From Chenopodium formosanum (lineage: Eukaryota > Streptophyta > Magnoliopsida > Caryophyllales > Amaranthaceae), in the NCBI GenBank assembly GCA_024500155.1, contig CM044877.1:11723501-11787500 (forward strand): DNA of 64,000 bases, written 5' to 3'. This document shows, piece after piece, positions 58,831-64,000 of this stretch. Each line of letters opens with the position of its first letter. Positions within the stretch are counted from its first letter, which is position 1. The translations under genes and the position numbers were made by a program. Under the pieces are notes generated by a model that saw nothing but the letters and a program-made list of their open reading frames with translations, did no database searches and was not told the origin of the DNA.

Positions 58831-59371
58831 GCATGATATGCATGAACATAGATAAATACTCCCTCTGTTTCAAAAAGTTATTCTTGATTAATTATAGAGT
58901 GATTGTCTTACAAAAAAGTCAAACTAGAAAACTTTAAGAAACAAGGAATATCTATTTTCATTTCTTACTTTGTGTGTGTTAGGTTGATTTGGTTTATTCA
59001 TATTTGTGAAGGAGTTGGATCATTTGGTATCGATTCATCAATGGTTTCGAGGTCAAGGTCTCAAGGAAGAGTCCTAGTTAAGATAAAAAGAAGAAATTAT
59101 TTAAGTGTTAGTATAGAAGGATGCATTGCTGCTTCTTTGCTCTTCTATCTTGCTTTTCTTGTTGTATTTGTTCTTTTCCAATTATTAATCTCTTTGTTAG
59201 CATATTATTTTTGTATTTTTGTTTCTACTAATCCTTGTATTAAGTGTATGTAAATTGGTTGTTCCTAAAATTAGGGCAACTCGCTATTGAAACTCGAGAT
59301 TATATTCTCTTGACATGAAATAAAGTGGTAATTAGTATTAAATGCGGGTCTGGGCCGTACCCGCAAATCAA
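58831..59371 (+). other. 3' flank of methyltransferase gene
   Basis: Includes a Stowaway-like single end (TACTCCCTCTGTTTC at 58857). The last ~170 bp (about 59150-59320) resemble 60980-61140. The ORFs in it are not convincing. Confidence 0.45.
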
Positions 59372-59515
59372 GAGAGAGAGAGTCCACTTCACAAATCCAA
59401 GGAGATTTCATCCCAAAACCATATGGCAATAGGAGGAGTAGACCTTTAGCCTTACAAAGTGTTTAACTCTCTCTTCTTTTTATCAACGAGGGACACTTAC
59501 ATGTGTTAAATGTAG
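59372..59515 (+). repeat. Dispersed repeat, copy 2
   Basis: Counterpart of 51885-52015, with AGAGAGTCCACTTCACAAAT and CCATATGGCAATAGGAGGAG. Confidence 0.65.
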
Positions 59516-59704
59516 GATAATCTTCAACACTCCCCCTCACATGTAAGGTCCATTTAAATCAATGATCACTTGATCCAATTCAATTTGGCCCAGAATACTT
59601 AATGTCATTAAAGGTCCCCAACTTTTGGCCTGACAATATACTCAAACCATTAGAGGTCCCATACCGTGGGCCCGGCTCCACACAAATACAACTTTGCCAC
59701 CAGA

Positions 59705-59921
59705 TAAACATGGGCAACGGGCCGTGCCGTGCCGCCGCGGGCCGTGCCTGGCCGTGCCGCGGTGGGGGTCGTGTCGTGCCGTGCCTGAAATTGGCACACC
59801 CCAGCCCACGGCACGGCACGGCCCACGTGCCTTGCGGGCCGTGCTGTGCCGGGCCGCGAGCCAAATCGTGCCACCCTTTTTAATTTTTTTTTTTTAATAA
59901 ATGAAAAAAAAACGAATTAAA

Positions 59922-59994
<73 letters not shown>

Positions 59995-60561
59995 GTACAA
60001 CTTAATATATGTGATTAATTTATGTTTATGTTAATGTTAATATAATTTGTTTACATTTTTTGAACAACTTTATTTTAATTTAGGTTATATAAATTATTTA
60101 TCTAATTAACAATTATGTTTAAGTTTATATAAACAAATAAAAACAATTTTATTAATTTAGCAAAAAACAACAATGCATATAATAAAAATAAAAAAATAAA
60201 AAAAAAAATACGAGTGCGATAATCCGAAAACACAAAAAATTGAAGATTAACTTATTTTATTATATGACGGTAGCCGGTACGATAATTTAATAATACAAAA
60301 TAATTAAATTATTTTATTATATGTCGGGCTCGTGTCGTGCCCGGCCGTGCCTTGTGCCGTGCCGGCGGGTCGTGCCAGCGTGCCGGCCCACGTGCCGGCC
60401 ACCGTGCCGCCCGCCGTGCTACGTGCCGTGCCCGTGCCGATTTCCAAAAAAGTGTTCACGGCACGGCCTAGGCCCACAGGTGGGCCGCCGTGCCGTGCCG
60501 TGCCGGCGACCGTGCCGTTCCAGGCCGTGCCAGAGTCGTGTCGGGCCTGTGCCGATGTTTA
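59705..60561. mobile_element. Non-autonomous hAT element, TSD CCACCAGA
   Basis: Ends TAAACATGGGCA and TGCCGATGTTTA (reversed TAAACATCGGCA) are inverted repeats, flanked by the exact 8-bp duplication CCACCAGA (59697-59704 and 60562-60569), as expected for hAT. Both subterminal regions (59715-59870 and 60320-60555) are packed with GCCGTGCC / GGCACGGC repeats, and the middle is AT-rich. No transposase. It is inserted in LTR-like DNA. Confidence 0.92.
59924..59990. repeat. (TA)n microsatellite
   Basis: About 33 TA units inside the hAT element. Confidence 0.97.
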
Positions 60562-60835
60562 CCACCAGATAAGTACATCTATAAATAGCTCTCCAATTAT
60601 TAATGATGAATTTTTTTTCCTAATTCTCTCTTATTCTCTCTCTACTTTCTCTCTCTAGAAAGCATATTCGCTGACTTAAGCATCGAAGGAGTTTTCCCGG
60701 GTCACACCCCCCCCCCGGGCAGCTAACCTTATTTGTTTTGCATGCCGAGCTCTCGGACATCAAGGTGGAGCCCTCAGATATACCCTTGCTAAGCGGAGCT
60801 GAAGAACATTTGAACATTCATTGAACTTAGTCTCT
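60562..60835 (+). mobile_element. LTR-like remnant interrupted by the hAT element
   Basis: CTATAAATAG at 60580-60589 is followed by a CT-rich leader (60610-60660). Then comes a segment with GACTTAAGCATCGAAGGAGT, a C run and CCCGGGC, of the kind found in R/U5 of plant LTRs. Left continuation would be before 59697. LTR borders and target duplication were not determined. Confidence 0.5.
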
Positions 60836-61140
60836 AAGGCATCTTGATATTATTACCTTAATACCTGAGGAGTATACTGTTTCCAAAAACAACCTCCTTT
60901 GCATATTATGTGCAATTTTTTATATGATTTGTAAGATATAAAATATTCCTAAGTTTCACATAATATAATATTATGCCGCTTTTCTTATTGAATTTATTCT
61001 TTTCCGTTATTCTTTTTTTATTTTATCTTGTAACTTATTATTCTGTTCATGTTGATAATGATCCTTGTATAATTGTATGTAATGGTGGTTGTCTGAAAAA
61101 ATAAGGCAATTGACTGTTGAGATCAGCTATATTCTCATGT
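60836..61140 (+). other. AT-rich stretch resembling 59150-59320 at its end
   Basis: The part 60980-61140 shares CTTTTCTT, CCTTGTATAA/TTAAG and GTGTATGTAA-like segments, in order, with 59150-59320. No coding sequence. Confidence 0.4.
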
Positions 61141-62157
61141 AAAAATTCTATAATGTCATTTTTTAAAAAATGACAGCACAACTTGTTGATGTGGCAAAAT
61201 CTGATTAGCTTGTATTTTGTGTTTTTATTTTCTTTTTGAATTATTTTTAATGTCCATAATGTATTCAAATTGTTTTTTTTTTTATTCTTTTTAATACAAA
61301 ATTATAAATTATGAAAAATCTAATTTATAATAAAAATTAATTTTCGAATTTTTAATTATAATTAGGAATCATAAAATTAAATTCGTTCATCATCTACATC
61401 AAAATTGTTCATCATCGTTGTGAAAATCTATTTTATAATATTAATAAATTTTCGAAAATATACTTATAATTAAAAATCAAGATCATGGAATGCTTCTAGA
61501 GAAGAAGAATGACAGTCAGTAACATTGCCGGAAAAGTGACCATATCCTTAATCCTTACCGGGAAAGTCGCTTGAAACCTTCCTGAGATTGACCAAAACCG
61601 ATCCTAAAACCGTCACCAAATAGTCCAAGAACTGTCATGCCGGAATGCCTGAAAACCGCACTAGAAACCCTCCCAGAAAGACCCCTAAAAAAGCACCAAA
61701 AAGGCACCCAAAATACGCCTAAAACTGCTTGAAAATTCGTCGAAACCTTGAGCCGCTGCCTTGAACCTTTGCCGGATCCACGTGCGCCGGAGGAGTCGTC
61801 GGAAACTGCAACCTAATCGCTGCACCCTAATTGCCCAGGAGAGAGATCATAAAAAAAAATTGGCCATTAACGATGATGAACACACTGAATATTTGATTTG
61901 ATTTTTTAAGTTTGATTTTCAGAATTTTAATTTTAATTTTAATTTAATTTTTGGAAATGATTTGTTAAAAAAAAACTACTCGTATAATGATGTACACTAT
62001 TCTTTATAAAAAAATACGGAGTACATGTATTTACAAGCATATATACTATATAGTACATTTAGTCTTTTAAAAATAAATAAAAAATGAACCAATTATAATT
62101 TGATACATCATTATGTTGTGGTGTCATTTATTGAAAAATGACACTGTAGAAATATCC
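61141..62157. mobile_element. MULE-like non-autonomous element, 11-bp direct repeat TATTCTCATGT
   Basis: Imperfect terminal inverted repeats of about 60 bp: left AATTCTATAATGTCATTTTT, right reversed TTTCTACAGTGTCATTTTTC. Each contains a further small palindrome TGTCATTTTTNAAAAATGACA. TATTCTCATGT lies directly outside both ends (61130-61140 and 62158-62168). Long TIRs and a 9-11 bp duplication suit Mutator-like elements. The interior (61500-61830) is GC-richer with GCCGGAAAA-type words and may be captured genic DNA. Confidence 0.75.
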
Positions 62158-62168
62158 TATTCTCATGT

Positions 62169-63710
62169 CTATTGGTCTATCTAGCCTAGTGTGATCATGT
62201 CTCATGTTTTGAATAAAATTTGACATCAGCTTTTTCTTGAAAATATATTGTCGGTTATTAGTGATGGGATCATGGGAGCACTGAAATGTATATACGAAGT
62301 ATATGAATCGTAAAGGCTATACATACACTAGGTGTATGTGGGCCATATATACACTTGGAGTGTGTCAACTTATGGTAGGTGGTTAATTTGGGGCCCAAAA
62401 TAAAAATTTCAGATTATTTTTTCAAATGTAAATGAAAATTTTAGTCTGAATTTCAAATTCTATTTCTATTTTCAAGATATAATTAATGGTTCCAAATTCT
62501 CAACTACCCCTTCTCTCTCATCTCATTTTTTTCTGTAATTTTTTTTGCTTCCATTTTTGTTCTCGCTTCTCTCTCTTCTGTTCATCATGTTCTACTTAGT
62601 TTCTATTTTTTTAACAGAATTTTTATGTAATTGCTTAACGAAATCTATTTTCAAGTTTGCTTCAATAAAATAAATTGAATTTAGAAATGCTTAAACAAAC
62701 TAATCTATTTTATAGATTTCTTTATGTTCTTGTTTAACATGTAAATTATTTATTATATACTTTCTCCATCTTTTGCTTTAAAATTTGTTTCTTTTTACAA
62801 AGATTCTGTTGAATATGCAATGTTTTGACCAACAAAATTGTTTTATAAAATTTTCTTTTGTTTAGATTTGTACGAATCTTATGTTCGAAACTAAAAAAAA
62901 TAAAAATAATTTAATTTTTCCAGATTGTCTTAATTTTTGCTTTAATGTTGTTGATTTCTAATAAGTTTTTTTTTTTTTAATGTTTTGTTTTTCATTAAGC
63001 AATTTGTTTTTAGACAAATAGAAATATATTGTCATCCTAACAATGTAAATTAAAATTGATTATAAATTTTCAATAATGGTGTATTATGAAATTGAATTAT
63101 CGTTAATTCCAATGCTCTTCATTTGTCCCAGATTTTAAAACATGAAAATTTTATATTTCTTCAATACTTGATTCTTCACAAAGACAACACGTGAAGCTCA
63201 TTGATTTATCATAATAATAGATTAGTAAGAAATTAAACTTCTAGTTTAGAGTTAAACATCAAGCTTTTTAATCCATGAAATGTTTAAGTCCATTATTATA
63301 TGATAATTAAAAATGAAATTAAAACATAAACTGGGCAATAAATTTCAAGTATATTATTAACGAAAAGATTGTAAATTTGTATTTTTTTAGTAACAATATT
63401 TATTTGAATAGTATTCGAACTCATATTATAGTTTGCAAATAAGAGAGATGTATACTATAATTATTTGGGGCATCAATTTGTTAACATGGTGAATATCACG
63501 CAATCTCAGTTACAACTGCAACATTCAAAATGAGTTCCATGTATTCAAGTCTCGAGTTCAAATCTTATATGTTTACAAGTGCCACTTTATTAATTTGTTT
63601 AGTAATAGTATATATTTGAATAGTATTCCCTTTATTTGTTTAGTAACTATAGACATTATACAATTGACACAATAGGAGAATATATAAGTGTAATTATAAA
63701 ATGAAGACAA
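62169..63710. other. AT-rich stretch, nothing recognisable
   Basis: No ORF, TIR or LTR end recognised. Confidence 0.45.
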
Positions 63711-63931
63711 GGGTATGTTCTGTTCACCTTATTTTCACTTATTTCAGGTGTAATTATAAGTTCAAATAAGTTTAATTAATTAAGTTCAGATAAATTCAGA
63801 TCAGATTTGATAAGTATAAGGGTTACCCAATTACAAATTACAACTAAAATAAGTTTTAATAAGGTTCATGTAAGTTCAGATAAGTTAAGATAAGTTCATA
63901 TCAGTGAAAATCAAGTGAATAGAACACACCC
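63711..63931. mobile_element. MITE with GGGTRTGTTC TIR
   Basis: Left GGGTATGTTCTGTTCACCTT and right reversed GGGTGTGTTCTATTCACTTG are inverted repeats of about 29 bp. The interior has repeated TTCAGATAAGTTCAGATAAG words. Resembles the MITE at 13863-14079 in size and style. No clear target duplication (CAA against TCA). Confidence 0.7.
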
Positions 63932-64000
63932 TCAGTTAGAGAGCTTTTATATAAAAATAAAGTATAAAAAAAATATATAAGTTTTATTGTGAATATGTTA

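Noticed and set aside
59580..60658. Several GC-rich ORFs on both strands
   Set aside because: They arise from GCCGTGCC subterminal repeats of the hAT element.

Overview
This is a repeat-dominated stretch of a dicot plant nuclear genome. The evidence is spliced genes with GT-AG introns, Athila and Tat/Ogre-type LTR retrotransposons, CACTA, hAT, MULE-like and Stowaway DNA elements, a plant SABATH methyltransferase and a captured plant poly(A) polymerase. The element types would suit a Caryophyllales genome such as spinach or beet, but that is an impression and not proven by the sequence. No tRNA, rRNA or CRISPR array was seen. Percentages and identities quoted here were judged by eye.

Layout. 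1-2075: truncated minus-strand LTR element (LTR plus leader) abutting an RPA1-like pseudogene (2087-3478). 3479-13371: AT-rich DNA with a broken acidic-protein ORF (6361-7098), a CACTA element (7384-11488, TSD ATA), two tiny minus-strand ORFs and a Helitron-type 3' end (13344-13371). 13863-14079: MITE with TSD TAC. 14410-28005: a triple nest, in which a Stowaway-like MITE is split by a second CACTA element (about 14658-27946). That CACTA carries a decayed poly(A) polymerase fragment and is itself split by a gag-only Tat/Ogre-like LTR element (15147-23683, TSD ATAGT). 28192-28504: another Stowaway. 28823-50694: a minus-strand Athila derivative (TSD CAAAC, gag-protease remnant and ATHILA ORF1-like remnant, no reverse transcriptase). 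It holds a second gag-only element (30251-40357, TSD CTCCC) and a solo LTR (43319-45254, TSD GATAC). 50695-52500: AACCG-rich low-complexity DNA. 52559-58830: the one gene that looks intact, a four-exon SABATH methyltransferase of 370 codons whose introns have collected a TIR element and a probable solo LTR. 58831-64000: hAT (59705-60561, TSD CCACCAGA), LTR-like promoter DNA, a MULE-like element (61141-62157, 11-bp TSD) and a MITE.

How the parts relate. None of the LTR elements whose interior can be read carries reverse transcriptase or integrase, so each must have been moved by proteins from elsewhere. The two gag-only elements share a noncoding block of roughly 400 nt downstream of gag that looks better conserved than gag itself. 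Each LTR family also carries its own CpG-rich palindrome array in U3, next to the TATA box where one is recognisable, and again in its interior. These two patterns are the strongest candidates for something not yet described. The methyltransferase is the only clear host function.
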